The notes: generated from the sequence alone by a model not told the origin. A DNA stretch of 64,000 nucleotides from Jeotgalibacillus haloalkalitolerans (GCF_034427455.1 NZ_JAXQNN010000001.1:558001-622000); one strand, 5' to 3'; numbered from the stretch's first letter, positions 1 through 8,911 are shown. Made by a program: numbers and translations.

Positions 1-77
1 TAAGAGCACATCCACACCGCTGGAATTGTTTAGGGATCGAAGTAATGGTCGATATAAGGATAAAGGCGGTGAACACG

Positions 78-722
78 ATGAAGTCACGGACTGCAGCAGT
101 GATTGGTTCGCATACAGCCACAGGCCGTGAACTAATTAAAGAACTGTGTTCACGCCGCATGTATGCTGAAGTAATTGTTCTGTCTGAATCTGAGGTGACA
201 TACAGCCATGAGAAAATGTCAGAGCGAATCATTGATTTCAGATACTTCGAAGCGGGTCACCTCGGTATTGTGGATGATGTGTTTTGCTGTATGCAGCCTT
301 CCAACGACCCGTGGTTTGATCCGCTCATGGTGGCTGCAGCAGTGAAGAAAAGTAATGCCTCACAGTATCTTGCATTATCTTCTATGGGAGCAGATCCCCG
401 TTCTATATTAAGACTGAATAGAATGTATGGCGAATACGAGCTTCAGCTCAAAAAACTAAAGCTTCCCTCTCTCCATATTTTCCGTCCATCCATTTTGTTG
501 ACAAATCCGGATGACTTTGGCGTGAAAGAGTCAGCTGCAGAGAAAATCATGACTTTCGCAGGCTGGGCGATGGTTGGCCCCTTAAAAACGTACAAGGGCA
601 TCAGAGCCTCACAGCTGGCACTTGCAATGACTGAAAAGGCGCTCAACGGTAAATTTCCAATTGCAGCAATCTATAAATCCGGTGAAATTGAAAACACGAA
701 AAGAAGTGAATCAGAGACTTAA
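78..722 (+). CDS. NAD(P)-binding Rossmann-fold oxidoreductase (atypical SDR / NmrA-like)
   Basis: A 214-residue protein that opens with a beta strand and the loop GSHTATGRELIKEL, a variant of the glycine-rich GxTGxxGxxL dinucleotide-binding turn found in YwnB/HTATIP2-like atypical short-chain dehydrogenases. The middle contains YLALSSMGAD, where these proteins carry the catalytic Ser region, and then a Tyr-Gly-Glu-Tyr segment followed by HIFRPSIL, typical of NAD(P)H-binding epimerase-like folds. The substrate cannot be told. An upstream in-frame ATG at 45 has no good ribosome site; AAAGGCGGTG lies eight bases before the ATG at 78, so that start was chosen. It ends 73 bases before the antiporter gene. 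Family assignment is firm, function is not. Confidence 0.75.
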   Translation: MKSRTAAVIGSHTATGRELIKELCSRRMYAEVIVLSESEVTYSHEKMSERIIDFRYFEAGHLGIVDDVFCCMQPSNDPWFDPLMVAAAVKKSNASQYLALSSMGADPRSILRLNRMYGEYELQLKKLKLPSLHIFRPSILLTNPDDFGVKESAAEKIMTFAGWAMVGPLKTYKGIRASQLALAMTEKALNGKFPIAAIYKSGEIENTKRSESET

Positions 723-795
723 TTCTTCTTTAAAAGCAGGATAACTGGTAAAGTATTATGCATATCAGTTTGAACTTAAAGGTGGTGTCACGGAG

Positions 796-2631
796 TTGTT
801 TAATTCTCTGTTATTTACGGCGATGCTTGTCGTCTTTTTAGGAATACTGTCACAATGGCTTTCATGGCGCATCCGTATGCCTGCGATCGTCGTCATGTCG
901 GTTGCCGGAATTATCGTCGGACCGGTACTCGGGTTTATTAATCCTGAGCAGGAGTTTGGTGATTTATACGGACCGATTATTTCGATGGCCGTTGCGATTA
1001 TCTTATTTGAAGGAAGTCTGCAGCTGGACTTCCGGGAAATACGTGATCTCGGCAGGCCCGTTTTCAGAATCGTGACATTCGGTGCTTTTATTGCCTGGAT
1101 TCTCGGATCATTAACAGCGCATTACATAGCAGGACTTTCTTTACCTGTCGCGTTTGTCATCGGGGGACTGTTCATTGTAACAGGACCTACCGTGATTTTG
1201 CCGCTTCTTAGACAGGCAAAACTGAAGCCGAGGCCGGCAAAAATTTTAAAATGGGAAGGGATCATTGTAGATCCATTCGGTGTCCTTCTTGCATTATTTG
1301 CATTTCAGATTATCCTGTTCTTTATTGACGAAGCAGTTACATTTACAAACCTGCTCCTCTTCTTTGGTGCCGCGGCCTTTGCAACCGTGCTCGGCTGGGC
1401 GCTCGGACGTGGTATGGGATGGATGTTTGAAAAGGGGTATATTCCTGAATTTCTAAAGTCACCTGTTCTATTTGCTGTCGTTCTGTTCTGTTTTAGTGTG
1501 GCAGATGAAGTGATGCATGAAACAGGTCTGTTATCGGTTACAGCAATGGGAATGACTATGGCAAATATGCATATTTCATCTATTGGTGATATGCGTCATT
1601 TCAAAGAAAATATCTCAGTACTGCTGATTTCAACAATTTTTATCATGCTGACAGCGTCACTGCAGGTAGAAACATTACTTGAAATCTTTAACTTAAGAAT
1701 CATCGGCTATGTTGTACTGATGCTGTTGATTGTTAGACCGCTATCCATCTGGCTGTCGACGATCGGAACGGATTTGTCCTGGCAGGAGCGGACGCTTGTC
1801 GGCTGGATTGCACCGCGTGGAATCGTCGCGCTGACTGTATCCGGCTACTTTGCATCCGTGTTGCTTGATACGGGGTTTGAAGATGCTGAAATTTTGACTG
1901 CGCTCACCTTTGCGCTGGTCTTCTCCACTGTAGTTGCCCACGGATTTTCTATTGGCTGGGTAGCGAAAAAGCTGAAGCTTGCAAATGATGAGGGACCTGG
2001 AGTGATCGTGGTTGGAGGAAACTCCTTTACCAGAGGACTTGCGCATACGCTGCATGAGATGAAGGTGCCTGTGATCCTTGTGGATTCAACGTGGCGCAAC
2101 CTTGCACCTGCAAGACAAAGAGGTGTGCCGACATTCCACGGAGAACTATTGTCTGAGCAAACTGAATACAGACTGGATATGACACCTTATGAAGCAATTC
2201 TGGCTGCTACCCCACTGGATTCTTATAATGCTCTGGTGTGCTCGACTTTTACACCTTCCATCGGGCGTAAGCATCTGTTCCAGGTTTCCATGGAGAAAAC
2301 ACATGATGCTGATCTGGCAGGATTGAAGCACACTGTCGGCGGCAGAACCCTGTTTGATGAACAGGCAACTCTGCAGGAGCTTAACCGCCGGGTTGAGAGT
2401 GGACATGTATTCAGACGCACACAGATTACAGAGCAGTATACGTATGAAAAGTACAAAGAAGAAATCAATGAGGATGATTTCCTGATTGGCGTGCTGAATA
2501 AGTCAGGTCACTTTGAACCATTCGTAAAAGACTGGGAAGAAGTGATTAACCCTGGAGATACATTAGTCAGGCTGACTGCTCAAACGAAAGAAGTTGAGAA
2601 AGTAAAACAAAAGATGAATGGTAATAAATAA
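796..2631 (+). CDS. CPA-type cation/proton antiporter with C-terminal nucleotide-binding regulatory domain
   Basis: A 611-residue membrane protein. Residues 1-390 form about 12 hydrophobic segments of a sodium(potassium)/proton antiporter; GPTVILPLLR (130-139) and EGIIVDPFGV (154-163, with Asp159) sit where CPA1/NhaP-like exchangers hold their ion-binding residues. From about residue 395 a TrkA/RCK-like Rossmann domain follows (GVIVVGGNSFTRGLAHTL, then ILVDS), ending in a TrkA-C-like tail. Such fused soluble domains gate K+ or Na+ exchange by sensing nucleotides. The start is TTG at 796, with AAAGGTGGTG nine bases upstream. Role inferred: pH and salt homeostasis at the cytoplasmic membrane. 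K+ versus Na+ preference is not decidable from sequence. Confidence 0.85.
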   Translation: MFNSLLFTAMLVVFLGILSQWLSWRIRMPAIVVMSVAGIIVGPVLGFINPEQEFGDLYGPIISMAVAIILFEGSLQLDFREIRDLGRPVFRIVTFGAFIAWILGSLTAHYIAGLSLPVAFVIGGLFIVTGPTVILPLLRQAKLKPRPAKILKWEGIIVDPFGVLLALFAFQIILFFIDEAVTFTNLLLFFGAAAFATVLGWALGRGMGWMFEKGYIPEFLKSPVLFAVVLFCFSVADEVMHETGLLSVTAMGMTMANMHISSIGDMRHFKENISVLLISTIFIMLTASLQVETLLEIFNLRIIGYVVLMLLIVRPLSIWLSTIGTDLSWQERTLVGWIAPRGIVALTVSGYFASVLLDTGFEDAEILTALTFALVFSTVVAHGFSIGWVAKKLKLANDEGPGVIVVGGNSFTRGLAHTLHEMKVPVILVDSTWRNLAPARQRGVPTFHGELLSEQTEYRLDMTPYEAILAATPLDSYNALVCSTFTPSIGRKHLFQVSMEKTHDADLAGLKHTVGGRTLFDEQATLQELNRRVESGHVFRRTQITEQYTYEKYKEEINEDDFLIGVLNKSGHFEPFVKDWEEVINPGDTLVRLTAQTKEVEKVKQKMNGNK

Positions 2632-2640
2632 TGAATTTAA

Positions 2641-2674
2641 TTCCGGGAAGCGCTGCGCTTTCCGGATTTTTTAT
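2641..2674 (+). terminator. Rho-independent terminator after antiporter gene
   Basis: TCCGGGAAGCG and CGCTTTCCGGA form a stem with one G-T pair around a CTG loop, followed by six T. It begins about ten bases after the antiporter stop codon. Confidence 0.8.
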
Positions 2675-2685
2675 GGGGAAGGTTT

Positions 2686-3035
2686 TGTATGAGTTGCAGC
2701 AATTCTCGTCGTTGTTGAAGTGATCAACCCGTGAGAATGTAGCAATCTGAGCCGGGTATGTAGCGATCCCCCGTGACCTTGTTGCAATTCCTGTTCACCT
2801 GTGTCGTATCCACTCTCATCTTCACACCGCCAGCCACTCTTCGTGCATTTAAGAAACTAAAGACCTGTTACTTGAGTGCATGTAGAGTTGGGTATAGTGA
2901 CAGGATAAAGTTACAGCTTTTCCGGCTGAGGTGTAGTAATCAGCTTTGTGGCTTGTAGCAATTTGTCCCGGGTGAGTATGTGTTTTCCTTCAAGCTGTAG
3001 CGATACACCCGGGAAGTTGTACCATTTCGCTTAAA
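2686..3035 (+). repeat. 21-base periodic array, word family A (GTAGCAAT / GTAGCGATACACCCGGG)
   Basis: This gap between the antiporter terminator and topB holds no credible gene. Copies of a GTAGCRAT-like word start at 2739, 2760, 2781 and 2803 (steps 21, 21, 22) and again at 2955, 2976, 2997 and 3019 (steps 21, 21, 22). The bases between words differ. The copy at 2997 reads GTAGCGATACACCCGGG, identical to 62305-62321 and, bar its last base, to 45960-45976. The segment 2830-2950 between the two groups shows only weak traces. Confidence 0.75.
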
Positions 3036-3197
3036 AACTGTCGGGATCCGCCCGAAAAGTTTTCGTGATCATACAAGCCAACGACAGCAATCCGTCCTAA
3101 GCTTGACGCAATGTTCTCCAGCCCCTCAAACCACCCCGACCGGTCAAATATGTTATACTCACTAACAGAATTGAACTAAAAAAGGACGGATTTAACC

Positions 3198-5348
3198 ATG
3201 AAGAAAACAGTTGTACTGGCTGAAAAGCCGTCAGTCGGCCGCGACATTGCACGCGTGCTGAACTGTCATAAAAAAGGAAACGGTTATCTTGAAGGGGACA
3301 ATTATATCGTCACCTGGGCGCTGGGTCACCTGGTTACGCATGCGGACCCGGATCATTACGGGGATCAGTATCAGTCATGGCGTCTTGAAGATCTGCCGAT
3401 TTTGCCAAAAGAGATGAAGCTTGTTGTGATTAAAAAGACCGGTAAACAGTTTCAGGCAGTAAAAAGCCAGCTGACACGCGGTGATGTCGGAGAGATTGTT
3501 ATTGCAACCGATGCAGGCCGTGAAGGTGAGCTCGTTGCCCGCTGGATTTTGGAAAAGGCAAGAGTAAACAAGCCAGTGAAGCGCCTGTGGATTTCTTCAG
3601 TGACTGACAAAGCGATCCGTGAAGGCTTCAAAAATCTAAAAGACGGTGATCGCTACGTGCCGCTTTACCATTCAGCCGTTGCCCGTGCAGAGGCGGATTG
3701 GATCGTCGGGATCAATGCCACGCGGGCACTGACAACAAAATTCAACGCCCAGCTGTCATCAGGAAGGGTACAGACCCCTACGATTGCGATGATTGCTATG
3801 CGCGAAGAAGAGATTAAGCAATTTAAGCCGAAAAAGTTTTATGGACTTCAGGCAAAAGCTGACGGTCTGACGCTGAAATGGACGGATGGAAAAACCAATC
3901 AAACGTTTGATCAGCAAAAAGCAGATCAGCTTTTAGCAAAAACAAAAGGTCATGAAGTGATCATTAAAGATGTGAAAAAAACACCGAAGAAGACGTATCC
4001 AAAACCTTTATATGATTTGACTGAACTGCAGCGCGATGCCCATAAACGCTATCACTTTTCAGCAAAAGAAACGCTTTCCGTTTTGCAGAAGCTGTATGAG
4101 CAGCACAAGCTCGTGACTTATCCGAGAACGGACTCCCGTTTCCTGTCATCTGATATGACCGAAACACTTGCTGACCGTTTGAAAGGGATGAAGGTGCCGC
4201 CATACGCACAGCATGTGGTGAAGCTTCTGCGCAAGCCGATTAAAGCAGGCAGCTTTATTAACGATGCAAAAGTATCTGATCACCACGCGATTATCCCGAC
4301 CGAAGAAACGCTGCGTACTGAAAAACTCAATGATAAGGAATGGAAAATCTACAGCCTGATTGCCGAGCGCTTCCTTGCTGTACTGATGCCACCTTATGAA
4401 TATGAGCAGACCGTTGTGACAGCAGAAATTGGCGGGGAAACCTTTACCGCTAAAGGAAATATCCCAATCAAACTCGGTTTTAAAGAGCTGGATCAGAGTG
4501 AAGAAGAACAGCATGCAGCACTGCCGGACGTTGAAAAAGGAAGCCGTCTGAAGGTGGGGAGCATCAATATCACAACAGGTGAAACACAGCCGCCTGCAAG
4601 ATTTAATGAAGCGACACTGCTCTCAGCAATGGAAAACCCGAAAGCGTATATGCAGGGTGAGAAGAAAGAGTTAGTAGACAAACTTGGAGAAACAGGCGGG
4701 CTTGGAACCGTTGCAACACGCGCAGATATTATTGAAAAGCTATTTAACAGTTTTCTGATCGAAAAGCGCGGCAACGATATTTTCCTTACGTCAAAAGGAC
4801 GTCAGCTGCTGGACCTTGTACCGGAAGAACTAAGATCACCTGCACTGACAGCCCAGTGGGAACAGAAGCTTTCTGCCATTGCTGATGGAAAGCTGAAGCA
4901 GCAGGCGTTTATGAGTGAAATGACACAGTTTTCAAAAGATGTGGTACGTTCAATTAAAAACAGTAAAGCTCAGTACAAGCATGACAATATGACAGGTACA
5001 CACTGTCCTGACTGCGGCAAGCTCATGCTTGAAGTCAACGGCAAGAACGGCAAAATGCTTGTCTGTCAGGACCGTGAATGCGGTCACCGCAAAAATATCG
5101 CCAAGAAAACCAACGCACGCTGTCCGAAATGTAAAAAGAAAATGGACCTGCGCGGTGAGGGGGATGCTCAGACATTCAGCTGTGTCTGCGGCTACCGTGA
5201 GAAAATGGATGCTTTTCAAAAGCGCCGTAAAGAAAACCAGAAGAACAAAGCTGGCAAGCAGGACGTGAAGAAATATATGAAAAAACAAAATCAGGATGAG
5301 CCGGTGAATACAGCGCTCGCTGATGCTCTAAAGAATTTGAAGCTATAA
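3198..5348 (+). CDS. topB: DNA topoisomerase III
   Basis: A 716-residue type IA topoisomerase that relaxes and decatenates DNA through a 5'-phosphotyrosine break. Seen in order: N-terminal TOPRIM domain starting KKTVVLAEKPSVGRDIARVL with the acidic DAGREGE motif near residue 105; the SSGRVQTPT motif near 190; the active-site segment LVTYPRTDSRFLSSD with catalytic Tyr308; and a C-terminal tail from about residue 600 with two CxxC..CxxxC zinc-ribbon-like clusters (HCPDCGK, CQDRECGH, RCPKCKK, CVCGY), then a basic lysine-rich end. Length fits Bacillus TopB (about 727). The ATG at 3198 follows AAAAAGGACGG. It stands alone between terminators. Confidence 0.97.
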   Translation: MKKTVVLAEKPSVGRDIARVLNCHKKGNGYLEGDNYIVTWALGHLVTHADPDHYGDQYQSWRLEDLPILPKEMKLVVIKKTGKQFQAVKSQLTRGDVGEIVIATDAGREGELVARWILEKARVNKPVKRLWISSVTDKAIREGFKNLKDGDRYVPLYHSAVARAEADWIVGINATRALTTKFNAQLSSGRVQTPTIAMIAMREEEIKQFKPKKFYGLQAKADGLTLKWTDGKTNQTFDQQKADQLLAKTKGHEVIIKDVKKTPKKTYPKPLYDLTELQRDAHKRYHFSAKETLSVLQKLYEQHKLVTYPRTDSRFLSSDMTETLADRLKGMKVPPYAQHVVKLLRKPIKAGSFINDAKVSDHHAIIPTEETLRTEKLNDKEWKIYSLIAERFLAVLMPPYEYEQTVVTAEIGGETFTAKGNIPIKLGFKELDQSEEEQHAALPDVEKGSRLKVGSINITTGETQPPARFNEATLLSAMENPKAYMQGEKKELVDKLGETGGLGTVATRADIIEKLFNSFLIEKRGNDIFLTSKGRQLLDLVPEELRSPALTAQWEQKLSAIADGKLKQQAFMSEMTQFSKDVVRSIKNSKAQYKHDNMTGTHCPDCGKLMLEVNGKNGKMLVCQDRECGHRKNIAKKTNARCPKCKKKMDLRGEGDAQTFSCVCGYREKMDAFQKRRKENQKNKAGKQDVKKYMKKQNQDEPVNTALADALKNLKL

Positions 5349-5391
5349 GAAAAAGCGTTTCTTTCCTTGAAGGGAGAGAAACGCTTTTTTA
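5349..5391 (+). terminator. Terminator after topB
   Basis: AAAAAGCGTTTCT pairs with AGAAACGCTTTTTT around a short loop, directly after the topB stop. The A/T symmetry could also let it work on the minus strand. Confidence 0.85.
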
Positions 5392-5404
5392 GTAGCGGTA
5401 CAGC

Positions 5405-5469
5405 GGGGACGGAGTTGACTGTTCCACTTTTAGAATCATTCCAAAAATGAACCGTCGAACTCCGTCCCC
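5405..5469. repeat. REP-like palindrome (GGGGACGGAGTT)
   Basis: GGGGACGGAGTTGAC at 5405-5419 is mirrored by GTCGAACTCCGTCCCC at 5454-5469. The inner bases (GTTCCA...TGGAAT-like) extend the stem imperfectly. Palindromes starting GGGGACGG are frequent between genes of many Bacillales and are usually linked to REP-associated (RAYT) transposases; no such transposase is in this window. It lies between convergent topB and the exporter gene. Confidence 0.6.
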
Positions 5470-5490
5470 AATAAGCCGCCTTCATCATAT

Positions 5491-6870
5491 CTAACCAACT
5501 TCCACACTGTTAGCAGAAGCTCTCTTATAAAAAATCATAAAGAACGTCACACTTGCAGCAGCAAGCAGCGTCAGGACAAGGAACAGATTACTGTAAATGA
5601 CATTGTCCCCGCTTGAAGAGAGGGGATTTAAACGAAGTGTCACACCCTGTATTTCAAGGACAGCTCCAAAAATGGCACTCGCAAATGCGCCGCCCATAAA
5701 GTTCAGCAGGTTAAAGAGTCCAATCCCGACACCGTTTTCTTCACGGCTTAATGTAGAAGAAAGAATGTCAGCAGTCGAACTCTGAACGAGCGGGAACCCA
5801 AGATACGCAACCAGCATACAAATCGAAATAATCCAGGCCTGACTTCCGGCAAACGTTGAAATAAGCAGACAGCCGCCGGCAATCAGGAGCAGTGCGGTAA
5901 TAACCACCGGCACACCGCCGCGCTTATCAATCACGCGCCCGCCATATTGACCGAGGAACCCTGAAATAATTGCACCAGGGAAAAGCACAAGACCAATGCC
6001 AATAGTTGAAAGCGTATTTAAATCACGCAGCATGATCGGGATGATAAAAATCAGCCCAAACAGACACGACGTTCCAAAAAAGCTCGTCAGCACTGTCACG
6101 GTATAGCGCTTATTTTTCAAAATCGCAGGCTGGATAAACGGGTTCTTCGCCTTCAGCGTCCACCATACGAATAAACCGCCTGCAACAGCCGTCACAGCAA
6201 GAAGCCATAAAGTATAAGTCGTGATTACAAATAGTAGGCTCGCCACAGTGATTGCAATTAAAATCGCACCCGGAATATCAATACTGCCCTGCTGTCTTTC
6301 CTCAGCCGGCAACCACTTTCTGAAAAGCGGAATAGACAGCGCAGACATCATGGACAGGATAAATAAAAAACGCCAGTCCAGCACACCGCCAATGAGTCCG
6401 CCTACAATCGGACCGACACCGGACGCAAACGCAACAGTAGATGCCACATATCCGAATACCTTACCGCGGCTTGAAGGCATAAACCTTGCAGGAATAATAA
6501 ATGAAAGTGCAGGGATACTCGCACCACCCATCGCCTGAAAAATTCTTGCCACGATTAAAGAAGGGAAATTCGGTGATAAAAATCCGATCAGAGAACCGAT
6601 CGCAAAAAGCGAAATTCCGATTGTAAATAATGTACGGATCGCAAACAGGTCAGCAAGCTTTCCATACATTAAAGAACCGATCGCAAAAACCAGAATATAC
6701 CCGGTCAGCACCCAGCTTACCTGAGAAGGAGACAGCCCGAAGTCTGCAGCAATATCCGGAATCGCTACATTAAACATCGTCCCATTCATCACTGTAAACG
6801 CCAGTATCAAACAAATTAAAAAAGTCAGCTTCTTCTTCTGACTATCAGGAACTTCTTTTATATCAGTCAT
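5491..6870 (-). CDS. MFS drug/metabolite exporter, DHA2-like (TetL-type, 14 TMS)
   Basis: A 459-residue major facilitator protein with about 14 hydrophobic helices. The N-terminal half has GKLADLFAIRTLF (motif A of proton antiporters, between TMS 2 and 3) and ASGVGPIVGGLIGG (motif C, diagnostic of drug:H+ antiporters). Overall similarity by eye is to the TetA(L)/TetA(K)/LmrB class. Known role of the class: export of drugs or metabolites across the membrane using the proton gradient; the substrate here is unknown and resistance should not be assumed. An AAGAGG site precedes the ATG at 6870. No regulator gene is adjacent. Confidence 0.85.
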   Translation of the reverse strand: MTDIKEVPDSQKKKLTFLICLILAFTVMNGTMFNVAIPDIAADFGLSPSQVSWVLTGYILVFAIGSLMYGKLADLFAIRTLFTIGISLFAIGSLIGFLSPNFPSLIVARIFQAMGGASIPALSFIIPARFMPSSRGKVFGYVASTVAFASGVGPIVGGLIGGVLDWRFLFILSMMSALSIPLFRKWLPAEERQQGSIDIPGAILIAITVASLLFVITTYTLWLLAVTAVAGGLFVWWTLKAKNPFIQPAILKNKRYTVTVLTSFFGTSCLFGLIFIIPIMLRDLNTLSTIGIGLVLFPGAIISGFLGQYGGRVIDKRGGVPVVITALLLIAGGCLLISTFAGSQAWIISICMLVAYLGFPLVQSSTADILSSTLSREENGVGIGLFNLLNFMGGAFASAIFGAVLEIQGVTLRLNPLSSSGDNVIYSNLFLVLTLLAAASVTFFMIFYKRASANSVEVG

Positions 6871-6900
6871 TGTTAAAACCTCTTACTTTCTGTTTAGCTT

Positions 6901-6990
6901 TGGTAGATTGGCTGATGAACTCCGCTTCAGGCGGACGCTCACCGCCCGGGGGCAGGAAAGCGCAGTCCTCCACGGAAATCAACACCGGTT
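6901..6990. repeat. GC-rich dispersed palindromic element, short copy
   Basis: The sequence GAACTCCGCTTCAGGCGGACG followed by CACCGCCCGGGGGCAGGAAAGCGCAGTCC and CACGGAAATCA shares its blocks with the longer elements at 42505-42630 and 62678-62800. It fills most of the gap between the divergent exporter and ybaK genes. The remaining ~120 bases before ybaK show no clear promoter. Confidence 0.65.
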
Positions 6991-7111
6991 GTCTTCGTTA
7001 AATACTTCGCTATCCAAAATAATCATAGAGCCTGCAACCGGAATTGTAAAACGGTTTAGCGCTAATCGTGTAAAATAAAAATAATCAGAAAACGCAAAGG
7101 GGAGTTTCAGG

Positions 7112-7585
7112 ATGGGTAAAGGAAAGACAAATGCCATGCGAATGCTGGACGCTGCATCAATTCCATACGGCACAACAGAATACGATACAAAAGACGGACT
7201 GACAGATGGTGTGTCAGTCGCTGAAAAGGTTGGACGCAAGACAGAAGAAGTGTTTAAAACTCTTGTCGCTCATGGGATATCAAAACAGTACTATGTATTT
7301 GTTATTCCCGTTGACCGTGAATTGAACCTCAAAAAAGCTGCAGCTGCTGCAGGTGAAAAGAAAGTGGAAATGATTCCGATGAAGAGCCTGCAGCAAATTA
7401 CCGGTTACATCAAAGGAGGATGTTCTCCGATTGGCATGAAAAAGCCGTTTCCAACTTTGATAGACGGTTCTGCAAAAGAGCTGAAAACGATACTGGTCAG
7501 CGCCGGGCAGGTTGGTAAACAAATTGAAATAAATCCCATGGATCTCAGTCAGGTCACGGCTGCAGCCTTTGCTGAACTGACTTGA
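7112..7585 (+). CDS. ybaK: Cys-tRNA(Pro)/Cys-tRNA(Cys) deacylase, YbaK family
   Basis: A 157-residue YbaK/EbsC protein. The family removes Cys mischarged onto tRNA-Pro by prolyl-tRNA synthetase, acting in trans in the cytoplasm. Seen: the VFKTLV segment with the conserved Lys49 of the active site, the FVIPVDRELNLKKAAAAAG strand-helix, and GYIKGGCSPIGMKK near 98-110, the conserved substrate-binding loop. Full length for the family (about 155-160). GGGGAG precedes the ATG at 7112 by eight bases. A stress gene with its own promoter follows after 87 bases, so the two are probably not one operon. Confidence 0.93.
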   Translation: MGKGKTNAMRMLDAASIPYGTTEYDTKDGLTDGVSVAEKVGRKTEEVFKTLVAHGISKQYYVFVIPVDRELNLKKAAAAAGEKKVEMIPMKSLQQITGYIKGGCSPIGMKKPFPTLIDGSAKELKTILVSAGQVGKQIEINPMDLSQVTAAAFAELT

Positions 7586-7598
7586 AAAACTTTCGAAA

Positions 7599-7624
7599 GT
7601 TTAACTGTTTCTCCTGCCGGGTAG
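7599..7624 (+). promoter_or_regulatory. Sigma-B type promoter before yflT
   Basis: GTTTAA at 7599-7604, a 14-base spacer and GGGTAG at 7619-7624 match the sigma-B pattern GTTTAA-N(12-15)-GGGWAW with one mismatch in the last base. It sits 49 bases before the start of a gene whose B. subtilis relative YflT is a known general stress gene, which supports the call. Confidence 0.7.
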
Positions 7625-7672
7625 AGTTCTTCTGTAGAACAATTTACAGCAATTAACCAGGAGGAGATAAGC

Positions 7673-8005
7673 ATGAGTCTATTTTACAAAGAGTTCACAA
7701 ACGATGAGGAAGTAGTAAATGCAATTGGCTCCATTAAAGCAAAAGGTGTTAACGAAGATACGATTTACGTTGTGACACACGACGATGACCGTACAAAACG
7801 AATTGCTGACAACGCCGATGCGAATACGCCAGGCGGATTCGCAACAAAAGCAAAAAACATCTTCAGTAAAAAAGGTGATGAGCTGCGTGATCAGTTCAAA
7901 GACCTTGGTTTTACACAAACTGAAGCAGAAAATTTAGAAGAAAAACTTGATGAAGGTAAAGTCATTGTCGTTGTAAAAGACGCACCGGCAGGCTTTACAG
8001 TATAA
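7673..8005 (+). CDS. yflT: General stress protein, YflT / GSP17M domain
   Basis: A 110-residue acidic soluble protein. The N-terminal pattern FTNDEEVVNAIGSIKAKGVNEDTIYVVTHDDDR is the signature of the heat-induced stress protein YflT domain. The central part (FATKAKNIFSKKGDELRDQFKDLGFTQ) and the end (EKLDEGKVIVVVK) complete one domain. The biochemical role of the family is unknown. An AGGAGGAG site lies eight bases before the ATG. A sigma-B-like promoter upstream and a terminator downstream suggest a single-gene stress transcript. Confidence 0.85.
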   Translation: MSLFYKEFTNDEEVVNAIGSIKAKGVNEDTIYVVTHDDDRTKRIADNADANTPGGFATKAKNIFSKKGDELRDQFKDLGFTQTEAENLEEKLDEGKVIVVVKDAPAGFTV

Positions 8006-8008
8006 ATT

Positions 8009-8047
8009 TTAAGAAAATCTGTCCTCGTAGCAGGGCAGATTTTTTTG
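8009..8047 (+). terminator. Terminator after yflT
   Basis: AAATCTGTCCT pairs with AGGGCAGATTT, followed by seven T, directly downstream of the yflT stop. Confidence 0.85.
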
Positions 8048-8098
8048 CTTGTAAAAGGCAGTTAAAGATAATAGATATAGGTCTATTTTCACTAAAAG

Positions 8099-8182
8099 TC
8101 GAACCTTCATGGTGGTACGCCGAAGATGATCTATTAATCTCCGAACCCTGGATGTTTTCCGCCGAACCCGTACAACACCCAT
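8099..8182. repeat. 21-base periodic array, word family E (CCGAACC)
   Basis: YCGAASN words start at 8099, 8120, 8141 and 8162, exactly 21 bases apart. The 14 bases after each word are not alike. The array lies between the yflT terminator and the membrane protein gene at 8270. No ORF or stem explains it. Confidence 0.7.
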
Positions 8183-8269
8183 AATCCCCCATCACCAAAA
8201 AAACCACCATATATGTTAAAGTAGTCTAAGTGAAAAATAGGATCTATTTAAATGAAAGAAGGATTTTAC

Positions 8270-8911
8270 ATGAATAGAAGAGAAAAAACGCTGCGCTGGA
8301 GCTTTTTCATTATAGGACTCGTGATTTTAGGTCTGGGCATCTCTTTGACAATTAAAGGGCAGCAGCTTGGCATCGGGCCATGGGATGTGCTGCATGTCGG
8401 ATTGTTTCAGCAGCTGGGGCTTACAGTCGGCACGTGGGCGATTTTAGTCGGGGCGCTGATTATTGCATTAACAGTGGTCGTGACGAAAAAGCCGCCACGC
8501 ATCGGTGCGATTTTGAATATGCTGTTAATCGGAGTATTTATTGATTTCTTCAACTGGCTGATTCCTGAACCGCAGTCCTTGATCGGTGCAATCGTGATTT
8601 TACTCGCGGGTATTGTCGTGATGGGCTATGGGGTAGGAATTTACGTATCTGCAGATCTTGGAGAAGGGCCACGGGATACAATTATGATGATGATTGTCAG
8701 AAGAACAGGATGGAATTTGTCTAAGGTACGCCGCAGTATTGAAATTGTTGCGCTGATCATTGGCTGGCTGCTCGGTGGCCCGGTTGGCATCGGAACAATT
8801 CTGATTGCATTCTTTACCGGAACGATCGTGAATCTGTCACTGCCACAGAGCCGTATCGCCCTGCAAAAGCTGCTGACGAAAGAAGCAAAAACAGCAGCAC
8901 ATCATGCGTGA
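8270..8911 (+). CDS. Integral membrane protein, YczE/YitT-like family
   Basis: A 213-residue protein with five to six hydrophobic helices. The start RWSFFIIGLVILGLGISLTI, the GIGPWDVLHVGL loop after the first helix and GEGPRDTIMMM in the middle are typical of YczE/YyaS-type membrane proteins. In B. subtilis YczE affects antibiotic production by an unknown route; no molecular function is established for the family. An ATG at 8252 is in frame, but GAAGGA sits seven bases before the ATG at 8270, so that start was chosen. No partner gene is adjacent. Confidence 0.8.
   Translation: MNRREKTLRWSFFIIGLVILGLGISLTIKGQQLGIGPWDVLHVGLFQQLGLTVGTWAILVGALIIALTVVVTKKPPRIGAILNMLLIGVFIDFFNWLIPEPQSLIGAIVILLAGIVVMGYGVGIYVSADLGEGPRDTIMMMIVRRTGWNLSKVRRSIEIVALIIGWLLGGPVGIGTILIAFFTGTIVNLSLPQSRIALQKLLTKEAKTAAHHA

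Noticed and set aside
1741-2055. Minus-strand frames inside the antiporter, topB and other large genes
   Set aside because: They are shadows of the coding strand without ribosome sites or recognisable domains.
5491-6870. Exporter as a tetracycline resistance gene
   Set aside because: Motifs fit the 14-helix drug exporter class, but many housekeeping exporters share them. No substrate evidence.
8099-8182. 21-base arrays as CRISPR
   Set aside because: The constant part is only 7-10 bases, spacers are too short, and no cas genes are present.
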